From positions 4,216,001 to 4,280,000 of the forward strand of contig NZ_VFMY01000001.1 in assembly GCF_006715305.1 (NCBI RefSeq): a stretch of DNA of 64,000 bases. Reading direction: 5' to 3'. Below the pieces are notes generated by a model. It was not told the origin of the DNA. It ran no database searches and saw only the letters and a program-made list of their open reading frames with translations. Shown in pieces: positions 1 through 7,767 of the stretch (within the stretch, counting starts at the first letter, position 1; the number at the start of each line of letters is the position of its first letter). Made by a program: the position numbers and the translations under genes. This stretch comes from Arthrobacter sp. SLBN-100. Lineage in GTDB: Bacteria > Actinomycetota > Actinomycetes > Actinomycetales > Micrococcaceae.

Positions 1-39
1 GTCCACCGAATGGAACAGACCGGCAGTGACTTTTCGCAT
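1..39 (-). CDS. RibD/dihydrofolate reductase-family protein, N-terminal 13 codons
   Basis: Only the first 13 codons lie in the window, reading MRKVTAGLFHSVD. This opening is typical of the short RibD C-terminal/dihydrofolate reductase-like proteins of Arthrobacter and relatives. A GGAGG ribosome binding site lies a few bases upstream on the minus strand (about 45-50), which fixes the ATG at 37-39. The rest is left of the window, so the family call rests on the N-terminal signature alone. Confidence 0.6.
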   Translation of the reverse strand, partial: MRKVTAGLFHSVD

Positions 40-269
40 GAGGGACCTCCAGGGTGGCGCCAACGGTTCGGGCAATCCGGCATCGGCGCCGGCCAGGTCC
101 ACGCTATTAGTTGAAGCTCCGGCAGGGAAGAGGGAAAACATAAACCGGTTTTGGGCTTAGGCGTTAGGTTCGTCACCACCGCCTGCGTGTTGCCGGGATT
201 CGAGCCCCGGCAGCCCCATACTGGTCTTGAACGGCTGTTGCCGTGCCCCGGCCAGGCAGGAGGAAGTGC

Positions 270-716
270 ATGGAAGCCCTGAAAAAAATCGTGTCCAACC
301 AGTATTTCCCGGCCGCCGCGGTACTCACCGCAGTGGTCCTCTTCTGGGCCGTTGGCCTCCTGGGCGGACTCTCCCTCCTGAACAACAACCAGCCCCCGCT
401 CACCACCCTGACCTGGATGCTCTTCGTCTACCTGGCGGCCGTGCTGACGCCGCTCGCCGGCATCCTGGCCGCCGTCGACCTGGTCCGCCGCTGGAAGCGC
501 AACCGCGTGGCCGTGGCCGGGCCCGTCAACGAGGCCGCGCAGGAAACGGCAGTCTTTGAGGCTGAGCCGGCCCGGGACATGGTGGTCCATCCCGCTTCAG
601 CTGTGGCGGCGTCGTCGGCTCCCGAAGCGGCAGCAGCCCAGCCCGGCCCCGCACTGTCCAAAGCCCCTCAGGCGACGAAGAACTCGAAGCAGCCAGGACG
701 CAACCAAGCCGCATAG
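270..716 (+). CDS. Small two-helix membrane protein with Ala/Pro-rich tail
   Basis: 148 residues, of unrecognised family. Two hydrophobic segments (about residues 10-35 and 48-75) are joined by a short polar loop with LLNNNQPPLTT and followed by a basic stop-transfer sequence (RRWKRNR). The remaining half is Ala/Pro/Glu-rich and ends basic (KNSKQPGRNQAA), probably disordered and cytoplasmic. The start is ATG 270 because AGGAGGAAG sits 6-12 bases before it; an upstream in-frame ATG at 243 lacks such a site. It converges on the GGDEF-EAL gene with a 9-bp gap. No function is assigned. Confidence 0.65.
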   Translation: MEALKKIVSNQYFPAAAVLTAVVLFWAVGLLGGLSLLNNNQPPLTTLTWMLFVYLAAVLTPLAGILAAVDLVRRWKRNRVAVAGPVNEAAQETAVFEAEPARDMVVHPASAVAASSAPEAAAAQPGPALSKAPQATKNSKQPGRNQAA

Positions 717-725
717 CGCGCTTCC

Positions 726-2879
726 TTACCGCGCTTTGAGTGCGTTGAGGGCTTCTTCGGCGTGGTGCAGGGCATACTCCAGCCGCGCGCCCGGCTCCGG
801 CAGCGAGAAAAGGTACCCCTGCAGTGAGTCGCAGTCCAGGGCGGTGAGGTAGTCCGCCTGGGCCACCGTCTCCACACCCTCGGCAGTGACCGTCAAACCA
901 AGGCTGTGGGCCATGTTGATCATGGAACTGAGGATGGGCAACCGCTCGGTGCCGGTGCGCACCATGGACACAAAGCTTTTGTCGATCTTTACCGTGTCCA
1001 CCGGCAGGTCCTGCAGCCTTCCGAGGGACGAATAACCCGTGCCAAAATCGTCCAGGGCAACCCGGGCGCCGGTGTCCCGCAGGGTGCTGAGCTGTTTGAT
1101 CAGGCTGCAGTCGGCGTCGAAAAATACGGACTCCGTCACCTCCAGCACCAGCTGGTAGGGTGCCACGCCGCTGGCCTCGGCGAGGCGAAGGACTTCATCG
1201 GCGAAATCCGGATCCTGCAGCTGGACGCCGGAAACGTTCACGGACAGGGACCGGGACGGGTCTTCGCTCAGCCACGAGGCCAGCTGCACCATGCCGAGGG
1301 CCATCACTTCGGCGCCGATTTCGTTGATCAGTCCGGTGCGTTCGGCCAGCGGGATAAAGACCGACGGCGGCACGCGCCCGCCGTCCCTGTCCCACCGTGC
1401 CAGCGCCTCGAACTTCACCACCTGGCCCATCCGGTGCGACACGATCGGCTGGAAGTCCACCGAGATCTCGCCCCGGGACACCGCCAGTTGCAGCCGGCTC
1501 TCCATGTCGGTCCGCTGCACCAAGGCGGTCATCATGTCGTCGTGGAACCGGAGGAAGCGGTTCTTTCCCGCGGCCTTGGCTGCGTACATAGCGATGTCCG
1601 CATGCCGCAGCAGTTCGGAGGCGCCCACGTTGTCCTGCCCGAGGGACGCGAGTCCCATGCTGAGGCTGGGCCGCAGCACCCTGCCGTTGATGGTGACGGG
1701 AACGTGCAGGCAGCGGACGATGCAGGCGGCGATTGCATCAGCATCAGGGCAGGCAGTCAGCAGCACTACGAATTCATCGCCCCCGAGCCTGGCCACCACA
1801 TCAGCGGTGGGGACGCAGCCGCGGAGCCGGCGCGCCACCTCGATGAGCATGTCGTCGCCGGCCTGGTGCCCCAGGATGTCGTTGACTTCCTTGAAATCGT
1901 CCAGGTCGAGGAGGAGAACGTCTACGGCCTTCAGCCGCGGCTCCTTGAGGGCGTCCGCCAGTCCGTCGTTGAACACGGCCCTGTTGGCCAGGCCCGTCAG
2001 TGGATCCTGGAAGGCCATGGCCCGCAGTTTTTCCGCCTGCGCCGCGAGGTCCAACATGGCCTGGTGGGCCTGTTCCTGGGCCTTGCGCCGCGGGGTGACG
2101 TCCCGGAAGCTCCATACCCTGCCCACGATCTTGTCATCCACGCACTGCGGGCGGGAATACCGCTCGAAGGTGCGGCCGTCCTTGAAATCCAGGACGTCGT
2201 GGCTTTCCGCTGCCGGATTGTCCTCCAGTTCCGAGATCCGGCTCATGAATGACACCGGGTCCGCGACCTGGGAAACGACGAGCCGCATGACCGGTTCTTC
2301 GCTGTCACCCTCGAGCAGTTCCGGCGGGATGCCCCACATGGTCAGGAACTGGTCGTTGAAACCGGCAACGTGCCCTTGGTTGCTCATCACCAGGATGCCG
2401 TCCGCCGTGGATTCCAGGGTGGCCGTCAGCAGCGACATTGCTTCTCGCAGATCCTCCTGGGCAGCGGCCCGGTGCAACGTGCCGCGGACCGAGAGCAGCA
2501 GCTGGGGTGCAGCCCCGACTGCGGGTTGGCCGTCCGGGACCGGGCTGGGGAGCAGTGACGCAGCCACCTCCGCAGAAAACTCTGTCCCGTTGCTGTTCAC
2601 GCCGAACACCTCCCGCGGCTGAGGGTGTTCCCCGTGCTCCGCGTGCAGCTGCTGGATAAGCCGTTCCACTTCTGCGCGGAAGCCAGCGGTGAACAGCGAG
2701 TAATGGCTCCGGCCTGCCAACTCGTTCCTGCTGAACCCGAAAAGCCTCTCGGCGGCGGCGTTGGCCATGGTGATGCTGCCGTCCGGGCCCACTGCGAGGA
2801 GTGCGTCGGGGCTGGCGTCCAGGCCCGCGCCGAATGCCGGCGCCGTCAAACCGTTGCTGTGGCTTTGAGAATCAGCCAT
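726..2879 (-). CDS. PAS-PAS-GGDEF-EAL cyclic-di-GMP signalling protein
   Basis: 717 residues, cytoplasmic, with no membrane segment. Two PAS sensor domains come first (about 17-125 and 150-265), then a diguanylate cyclase domain carrying an intact LGGDEF motif, then a phosphodiesterase domain with EAL (FEALARW) and the metal-binding DDFGTGYSS motif followed by KIDKSFV. Both catalytic signatures look intact, so it may make or break cyclic di-GMP. The product-inhibition I-site (RxxD upstream of GGDEF) appears lost: the position reads PTAD. I use ATG 2879 (MADSQSHS), preceded by a GAGGGGG ribosome binding site. A longer in-frame reading to 3170 would run antiparallel-free into the upstream GlsB-like gene and its terminator, so it is rejected. 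Confidence 0.9.
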   Translation of the reverse strand: MADSQSHSNGLTAPAFGAGLDASPDALLAVGPDGSITMANAAAERLFGFSRNELAGRSHYSLFTAGFRAEVERLIQQLHAEHGEHPQPREVFGVNSNGTEFSAEVAASLLPSPVPDGQPAVGAAPQLLLSVRGTLHRAAAQEDLREAMSLLTATLESTADGILVMSNQGHVAGFNDQFLTMWGIPPELLEGDSEEPVMRLVVSQVADPVSFMSRISELEDNPAAESHDVLDFKDGRTFERYSRPQCVDDKIVGRVWSFRDVTPRRKAQEQAHQAMLDLAAQAEKLRAMAFQDPLTGLANRAVFNDGLADALKEPRLKAVDVLLLDLDDFKEVNDILGHQAGDDMLIEVARRLRGCVPTADVVARLGGDEFVVLLTACPDADAIAACIVRCLHVPVTINGRVLRPSLSMGLASLGQDNVGASELLRHADIAMYAAKAAGKNRFLRFHDDMMTALVQRTDMESRLQLAVSRGEISVDFQPIVSHRMGQVVKFEALARWDRDGGRVPPSVFIPLAERTGLINEIGAEVMALGMVQLASWLSEDPSRSLSVNVSGVQLQDPDFADEVLRLAEASGVAPYQLVLEVTESVFFDADCSLIKQLSTLRDTGARVALDDFGTGYSSLGRLQDLPVDTVKIDKSFVSMVRTGTERLPILSSMINMAHSLGLTVTAEGVETVAQADYLTALDCDSLQGYLFSLPEPGARLEYALHHAEEALNALKAR

Positions 2880-2994
2880 TACACCACCCCCTCGCACATC
2901 ATAAAGTGCCTGAGCGGGAAATCGATGGGTCCGGGGATATGGTTTTGCCCCCGGATGGGGTAAATGCCGCAGAAGGACAGGGCGCAGGGCATGC

Positions 2995-3032
2995 AAAAGC
3001 GCCGCCCTCCGCGTATGGAGAACGGCGCTTTT
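2995..3032 (-). terminator. Intrinsic terminator downstream of the GlsB-like gene
   Basis: A perfect 10-bp inverted repeat AAAAGCGCCG/CGGCGCTTTT with an 18-nt loop. On the minus strand the stem ends in a T-run, giving a standard intrinsic terminator 23 nt after the stop codon at 3055. Confidence 0.75.
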
Positions 3033-3054
3033 CGTGAGGAAACGTGAGCGGCAG

Positions 3055-3324
3055 CTATACGCGGCGGCTGCTCCGATTGGTGACTGCGCCGTAGACCAGC
3101 AGTACGATAATCGCTCCGAGAATGGCCAGCAGCCAAGTGCGGATATCGAAGAATTCAGCCAGTCCGCCACCGAAGATCAGCGAGCCGATCCAGCCGCCCA
3201 GGATAGCGCCGACGACGCCGAGGACCATAGTGATCACCCAGCCTCCGCCCTGGCGTCCCGGCAGGATGGCCTTGGCAATAGCACCAGCGATCAGGCCCAA
3301 AATGAGAAATCCGAGAATACCCAT
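3055..3324 (-). CDS. GlsB/YeaQ/YmgE-family stress membrane protein
   Basis: 89 residues, essentially three Gly/Ala-rich transmembrane helices (about 3-25, 30-52, 62-82) with the family-typical motif ILPGRQGGGW after the first helix. Such transglycosylase-associated membrane proteins are stress-induced in many bacteria; their biochemical role is unknown. The ATG at 3324 is preceded by AGGAG (TAAGGAGTGACAAC). A minus-strand motif TAGTAAGCACACT about 66-80 nt upstream resembles one upstream of the PRC-barrel gene at 11754. Confidence 0.85.
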   Translation of the reverse strand: MGILGFLILGLIAGAIAKAILPGRQGGGWVITMVLGVVGAILGGWIGSLIFGGGLAEFFDIRTWLLAILGAIIVLLVYGAVTNRSSRRV

Positions 3325-3554
3325 GTTGTCACTCCTTAATCAGTAAGTTGTGCCGTGCCCCCATATCCGGTTCCCTAATTCAATCAGTGTGCTTACTACA
3401 CTTCAAGACCCTGAATATCACGGGATGACTGTCAGTTTGGCCGGCGGAATGCGGCGCTCCTGCAACCGCTGGCGGATGCGGCAGGAAAATCAGCGGTTTT
3501 CAGCCCCTTCGATAGAGTTAATTGTCCCCGCCCAAAAAACCAAGGAGCTTCGGC

Positions 3555-4421
3555 ATGTTCAGCCAGCAAACCGTCCGGCCCCGTGCCATCTTCCTCGATA
3601 TCGACGGCACCTATGCTGACCACGGGGTGGTCCCGGACGCGCATGTGGAAGCTGTGCGGACCGCGCGGCGCCAGGGTCACCTCGTCTTCGTGTGCACCGG
3701 CCGGCCGCTGTCCATGGTGCCGGAACACATCCTCGGCGCAGGGTTTGATGGAACCATCACCGGTGCAGGTGCGCGGGTGGAGATCGGGGAAGAGGTCCTC
3801 AAAGACACACGTTTCGAACCCCACCTCGCCAGCCGCATTGTGGACGTCCTGGATGCGAACAATGTGGCGTACATCCTGGAAGCTCCCGAATCCCTGCATG
3901 GCCGAACGGGGGTGGACGAGCGGCTGAGGCGCGTGCTCGGCCCTGTCTTTGCCGGCAGGTCCCGGCACGACGGCGTCCTCAGCACTGACGTTGATCCGGT
4001 CGAGGACATCCTGGGCCCGGTGCAGTACAGCGACGACCTTCGCTCTGTGGCTTACGCGAAGATCTCGTGCTTTGACTCCCCGGTTCCGCTGACCCGTCTG
4101 ATGGAAGGGCTCGGCCCGGGCGTAGGAATCATCCCCAGTTCGCTATCTGCACTCGGCGACACCGCAGGGGAGATTTTCATGGCCGGAACCCACAAGGCGG
4201 TGGGAATCCAGGTGGTAGAGAAGCATTTCGGCCTGGAGCGCAAGGACATTGTGGCCATCGGCGACAGCGCAAATGACATCGAGATGCTTGAGTACGCAAG
4301 CATTGGCATCGCAGTGGAGGACGGCCACCCCAAGGTGCTGGCCGTCGCCGACAGGGTGACGCCCGGCCCGGCCGGCAATGGCGTGGCGCTGGCTTTCGCC
4401 GAGCTCGGCCTCCTGAACTGA
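3555..4421 (+). CDS. Cof-like HAD-IIB phosphatase
   Basis: 288 residues. Motif I is FLDIDGTYAD (nucleophile and acid/base Asp), motif II is the VCTGRP segment, and motifs III/IV are a lysine in THKAVGI with GDSANDIEML, as expected for a type IIB-capped haloacid dehalogenase hydrolase acting on small phosphorylated metabolites such as sugar phosphates. The start ATG 3555 has AAGGAG at 3542-3547; the in-frame codons upstream to 3522 lack a site. The gene is monocistronic, facing a degenerate glycosyltransferase/Ugd remnant. Confidence 0.88.
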   Translation: MFSQQTVRPRAIFLDIDGTYADHGVVPDAHVEAVRTARRQGHLVFVCTGRPLSMVPEHILGAGFDGTITGAGARVEIGEEVLKDTRFEPHLASRIVDVLDANNVAYILEAPESLHGRTGVDERLRRVLGPVFAGRSRHDGVLSTDVDPVEDILGPVQYSDDLRSVAYAKISCFDSPVPLTRLMEGLGPGVGIIPSSLSALGDTAGEIFMAGTHKAVGIQVVEKHFGLERKDIVAIGDSANDIEMLEYASIGIAVEDGHPKVLAVADRVTPGPAGNGVALAFAELGLLN

Positions 4422-4439
4422 CCCCTTCTGCTGCAGGCA

Positions 4440-4651
4440 CCGTTTCTACCGCAGGCACCGTCCCGGCAGGGGTCCCGAGGCCACGTACCACCCAGCCTTC
4501 GGCCTGCCACCCAGCCGCATCCAGCGCGTTGCGCGCACCCAGCACCACACGCCGTCGTACCAGCGCCCCCGCAACGGCAGGCGAAAGCCGGCCGTACTCG
4601 TCCCACTCGTGAGGAGCAGCACCAGCTCGGCACCCTCCAGCGCCCGCAGAG
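4440..4651 (-). pseudogene. UDP-glucose 6-dehydrogenase C-terminal remnant, frameshifted
   Basis: The minus strand encodes the end of a UDP-glucose/GDP-mannose dehydrogenase in two frames. LRALEGAELVLLLT reads in one frame, and WDEYGRLSPAVAG, ARNALDAAGW and GWVVRGLGTP read in the next. Together these are the NAD-dehydrogenase C-terminal signature (LTxWDEF, RNxLD, GWxxRGLG). The frames join at ACGAGTGGG near 4606-4608, where restoring one missing G would recover T-E-W-D. There is no stop where a Ugd would normally end, and the catalytic N-terminal two thirds are absent. It is fused directly to the glycosyltransferase remnant. Confidence 0.6.
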
Positions 4652-4935
4652 TGGACGTGGTCCATGTCCGGTGCGTAGTCGGCAAGGATTCGCTTGACCC
4701 GGTACACACCGCCCATGGCCACTCGAACGTTCGTATGGCCGGCCAGCGGCACCGCAGGCAGCCGGTGGATCTCCGCGCCCTTGACCCGGTCCGGCGCTTC
4801 GCCGCCCTGCGTGGACGGTGCAATGACCAGGACGTCGTCGCCCCGGTCCTGCAGGTGGTCCAGCACCCGCAGGATGGACTGCGTGACGCCGTTCATCAGG
4901 GGCAGGAATGATCCAGCAACAATTGCGATCCTCAC
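4652..4935 (-). pseudogene. GT4 glycosyltransferase N-terminal remnant
   Basis: About 95 residues match the first Rossmann half of a GT4 alpha-mannosyltransferase-like enzyme: VRIAIVAGSFLPLMNGVTQS, SILRVLDHLQDRGDDVLVIAPS, a middle with ADYAPDMDHVHS, then abrupt loss of similarity. The likely original start is GTG 4935 behind GGAGGA. The nucleotide-sugar-binding C-terminal domain (usually about 280 more residues) is missing. At HVHS the reading passes straight into the Ugd tail, suggesting a deletion that joined two neighbouring cell-envelope polysaccharide genes. Not expected to be functional. Confidence 0.65.
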
Positions 4936-5074
4936 TCCTCCACGGTGGGCGCGTGCCGTTGCCGGGTGGGGGACCTGATGTGACGCCGGGGGAAAGGTTA
5001 GGAAAACATCAGGGCCGCGCCGGAACGCCTTGAACACGGATCAATCACGAATACCCCGCGGGCCGCCAATTCTA

Positions 5075-5103
5075 TTGACCGTGCTGGTCAGCGGACTTAT
5101 GAT
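5075..5103 (+). promoter_or_regulatory. Sigma-70-type promoter of the sugar import operon
   Basis: TTGACC (5075-5080), 17-nt spacer, TATGAT (5098-5103) is close to the vegetative consensus. The expected transcript starts near 5110 and leaves a roughly 60-nt leader before ATG 5171. A LacI-type operator lies just downstream. Confidence 0.75.
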
Positions 5104-5121
5104 CAAGGCACTCAAGTGTTG

Positions 5122-5133
5122 TGAAACGATTCA
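5122..5133. promoter_or_regulatory. LacI-family operator TGAAACGATTCA
   Basis: A 12-bp palindrome with one mismatched pair, centred on CG, as typical for LacI/PurR-family operators (TGAAACGTTTCA type). It sits about 12-24 nt after the predicted transcription start, where a bound repressor would block elongation. No LacI gene is in the window, so the regulator is encoded elsewhere. Confidence 0.65.
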
Positions 5134-5170
5134 TTATTTCTCGCATAGACCCCAAAGGTGCGGTTCATTT

Positions 5171-6721
5171 ATGCAGCAAGAACGCAATGAAATTCAGGAT
5201 CCCGGACAAGGGAGCGCGTACGCCGAGCCCGTGCTGTCGCTGGCCGGTGCCGCCAAGACCTTCGGCCCCGTCGTGGCCCTGGCGGACGGCACCGTGGAGA
5301 TCCGGGCCGGCGAAATCCATGCCCTGGTGGGCGAGAACGGCGCCGGCAAATCCACCCTGGTGAAAATTCTCGCCGGCCTGCACCATCCGGACTCCGGCGA
5401 CTTCCGGCTCAGCGGCGAGCCCGTCCACTTCAAGAATGTGGCAGAAAGCAAGGCCGCCGGAATTTCCGTGATCTACCAGGAGCCCACCCTGTTCCCGGAC
5501 CTTACCGTGGCCGAAAACATTTTCATCGGCCGGCAGCCCAAGGGGCGGTCCGGGCTGATCAGCCGTGCCGGGATGCGGCGGCAGGCAGCTGAGCTGTTCG
5601 GGCGGCTGGGAGTGCCCATCGATCCGTCCCGCGTGGCGGAGGGGCTTTCCATCGCCGACCAGCAGATCATCGAGATCGCCAAGGCCATTTCGCTGGATGC
5701 GAAGGTGCTGGTGATGGACGAGCCCACGGCCGCGCTCAGCGGCGTGGAAGTTGACCGGCTCTTTGCCGTGGCCCGCTCTTTGCGGGACAAAGGCACCGGC
5801 ATCCTGTTTATCTCGCACCGCTTTGATGAAGTGTTTGATCTCTGCGACCGGATCACGGTGATGCGCGATGGCCGCTACATCGCCACCCACCGGACCGCCG
5901 ACGTCACTGTTGAACAGATTGTCCGGGAAATGGTGGGCAGGGACATCGGAACGCTGTTCCCCAAGGCTGCGGCGGAGATCGGGCATTCGGTGCTGAAGGT
6001 GGACGGGCTGAGCAGGTCCGGGGTTTTCCGGGACATCAGCTTCGAAGTCCGGGCCGGCGAAATCGTTGCGCTCGCCGGCCTGGTGGGTGCCGGCAGGACC
6101 GAGGTGGCCCGGGCAGTGTTCGGCATCGATGCCTACGACTCGGGGCAGATCCAGGTGGAAGGAAAACCGCTGAAAGCCCGCGACCCGCAGGCCGCCATCA
6201 CCGCCGGCCTCGGCTTTGTGCCCGAGGACCGCCGCAAGCAGGGCCTGGTGATGAACCTGTCGGTGGCACGGAACGTGACGCTCACCCTGCGGAACAAGTT
6301 TGTGACGGCCGGGCTGATCAATGGCGGCAAGGAACGCGCGGCCGCGGAGGAGTGGAGTAAACGCCTGCAGGTCAAGGCAGGCTCGCAGGAGCACGCCGTT
6401 TCTACGCTTTCCGGCGGCAACCAGCAGAAGGTGGTGCTGGCCAAGTGGCTGGCCACTGATCCCAGGCTGCTCATCATCGACGAACCGACCCGCGGCATCG
6501 ACGTGGGTACCAAGAGCGAAGTGCACAGGCTCATCTCCGACCTCGCCGGCCGCGGCATTGCCATCCTGATGATCTCCTCCGAGCTGCCCGAAGTCCTGGG
6601 GATGGCGGACCGGGTCCTCGTGATGCGCGAGGGGCGGATTACCGCGCAGCTGGACAGAGCGGACGCCAACCCCGAGTCAGTCATGCACGCGGCAACCTCC
6701 CCGGCAGGAGTGATGGAATGA
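5171..6721 (+). CDS. Sugar ABC transporter ATP-binding protein (CUT2, RbsA/RhaT/LsrA-like)
   Basis: 516 residues with two fused nucleotide-binding domains. The first has Walker [10 protein letters not shown], a degenerate signature (LSIADQQ) and Walker B VLVMDEPTAAL. The second has the family-typical degenerate P-loop (AGLVGAGRTE), LSGGNQQKV and [12 protein letters not shown]. This architecture is diagnostic for CUT2 (ribose-type) importers. The start chosen is ATG 5171 (MQQERNEIQ), just before the conserved domain; the ribosome binding site is weak (AAAGG about 13 nt away), so the start is moderately sure. It is the first gene of an operon with two permeases, a binding protein and an isomerase, with a 4-bp ATGA overlap to the next gene. 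Confidence 0.88.
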   Translation: MQQERNEIQDPGQGSAYAEPVLSLAGAAKTFGPVVALADGTVEIRAGEIHALVGENGAGKSTLVKILAGLHHPDSGDFRLSGEPVHFKNVAESKAAGISVIYQEPTLFPDLTVAENIFIGRQPKGRSGLISRAGMRRQAAELFGRLGVPIDPSRVAEGLSIADQQIIEIAKAISLDAKVLVMDEPTAALSGVEVDRLFAVARSLRDKGTGILFISHRFDEVFDLCDRITVMRDGRYIATHRTADVTVEQIVREMVGRDIGTLFPKAAAEIGHSVLKVDGLSRSGVFRDISFEVRAGEIVALAGLVGAGRTEVARAVFGIDAYDSGQIQVEGKPLKARDPQAAITAGLGFVPEDRRKQGLVMNLSVARNVTLTLRNKFVTAGLINGGKERAAAEEWSKRLQVKAGSQEHAVSTLSGGNQQKVVLAKWLATDPRLLIIDEPTRGIDVGTKSEVHRLISDLAGRGIAILMISSELPEVLGMADRVLVMREGRITAQLDRADANPESVMHAATSPAGVME

Positions 6722-7767
6722 GTTCCACGGTCAAACACGAGGAAAAAGGTACGACGGCGGTACTTGCCCGCGGCGGCAGCGGCGGCCTTGGTGCGCTGCT
6801 GCGCCTGCGTGAACTTCCTGTGCTGGTTGCGTTGGCGCTGCTGGTGCTGATCACCTACATCAACAACCCGCTGTTCCTGTCCCCGCAGGGAGTCAAGGAC
6901 CTGCTCCTCAACGCCACCATCATCGTCATCCTGGCGGCCGGACAGACCCTGCTGATCATCACGCGCAACATCGACCTGTCCGTCGGCTCCATGCTGGGGC
7001 TGGTCGCCTTCGGCACCGGCTCCATCTTCGTTGCCATGCCCGGCCTGCCCATCATCGTGGTGCTGCTCCTCGGAATGGCCTTCGGCGCCCTGCTCGGCAT
7101 GTTCAACGGGTTCCTGGTCACCGTGGCCAAGGTACCGGCGCTGGTGATCACCCTCGGCAGCCTTTACGTGTTCCGCGGGCTGAACAATGCCTGGGCTGGC
7201 GGAAAACAGTACTTCGCCGGGGACCGGCCGGAAGCCTTCGGGGCGCTGTCCGTGGACACCGTGCTGGGTTTCCCGATCATCACCCTGCTGGCTATCGCCG
7301 TGGTGGCCGCCGTCGCCGTCTACATGGCCGGAACCCGGCCCGGCCGGGACCTGTACGCCATTGGCTCGGACCCGGAAGCGGCGAAAGTCCTGGGCATCAA
7401 GGTGTCCCAGCGGGTGTTCCTGGCCTTCCTGGCCAACGGAGCCCTCGCCGGGCTCGCCGGAGTCCTCTACGCGAGCCGCTTCAACTCCGTGGGCGCAACC
7501 ACCGGGAGCGGGATGGAGCTGGACGTGGTGGCCGCCGCAGTAGTGGGCGGGGTGGCGATCTTCGGCGGGAGCGGGACGGTCGCAGGTGCAGCCCTGGGTG
7601 CCTTGCTGCTGACCACCATCACCAGTTCGCTGACCGCCCTTCGGGTGGACAAATTCTGGCAGCAGGCCATTGTGGGCATCCTGATCCTCACGGCAATCGT
7701 GATCGACCGCCTGGCCAGCCTTCGCACGGCCAGGAAACTGCGGATAAGTGAGGCACGGAATGTCTGA
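6718..7767 (+). CDS. Sugar ABC transporter permease 1 (CUT2)
   Basis: 349 residues with about nine to ten hydrophobic helices and the BPD_transp_2 fold. Visible family landmarks are NIDLSVGSMLGL in the first third, GMFNGFLVTVAKVPALVITLG in the middle, and EAAKVLGIKVSQRV, the cytoplasmic loop that contacts the ATPase. It starts with ATG inside the ATPase stop codon (ATGA at 6718-6721), indicating translational coupling. It probably forms a heterodimeric channel with the next gene product. Confidence 0.88.
   Translation: MSSTVKHEEKGTTAVLARGGSGGLGALLRLRELPVLVALALLVLITYINNPLFLSPQGVKDLLLNATIIVILAAGQTLLIITRNIDLSVGSMLGLVAFGTGSIFVAMPGLPIIVVLLLGMAFGALLGMFNGFLVTVAKVPALVITLGSLYVFRGLNNAWAGGKQYFAGDRPEAFGALSVDTVLGFPIITLLAIAVVAAVAVYMAGTRPGRDLYAIGSDPEAAKVLGIKVSQRVFLAFLANGALAGLAGVLYASRFNSVGATTGSGMELDVVAAAVVGGVAIFGGSGTVAGAALGALLLTTITSSLTALRVDKFWQQAIVGILILTAIVIDRLASLRTARKLRISEARNV

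Noticed and set aside
170..225. tRNA-like T-arm (GCCGGGATTCGAGCCCCGGC) with a partly matching acceptor-like GGGCT/AGCCC
   Set aside because: No D-arm, no anticodon arm, loop of 8 nt and total length near 68 nt; looks like a chance hairpin. Nothing else is seen in 40-269.
906..2252. 448-codon plus-strand open frame antisense to the GGDEF-EAL gene
   Set aside because: GC-rich shadow frame, rich in His/Gln/Gly, no family motifs and no ribosome binding site; the other strand has clear domains.
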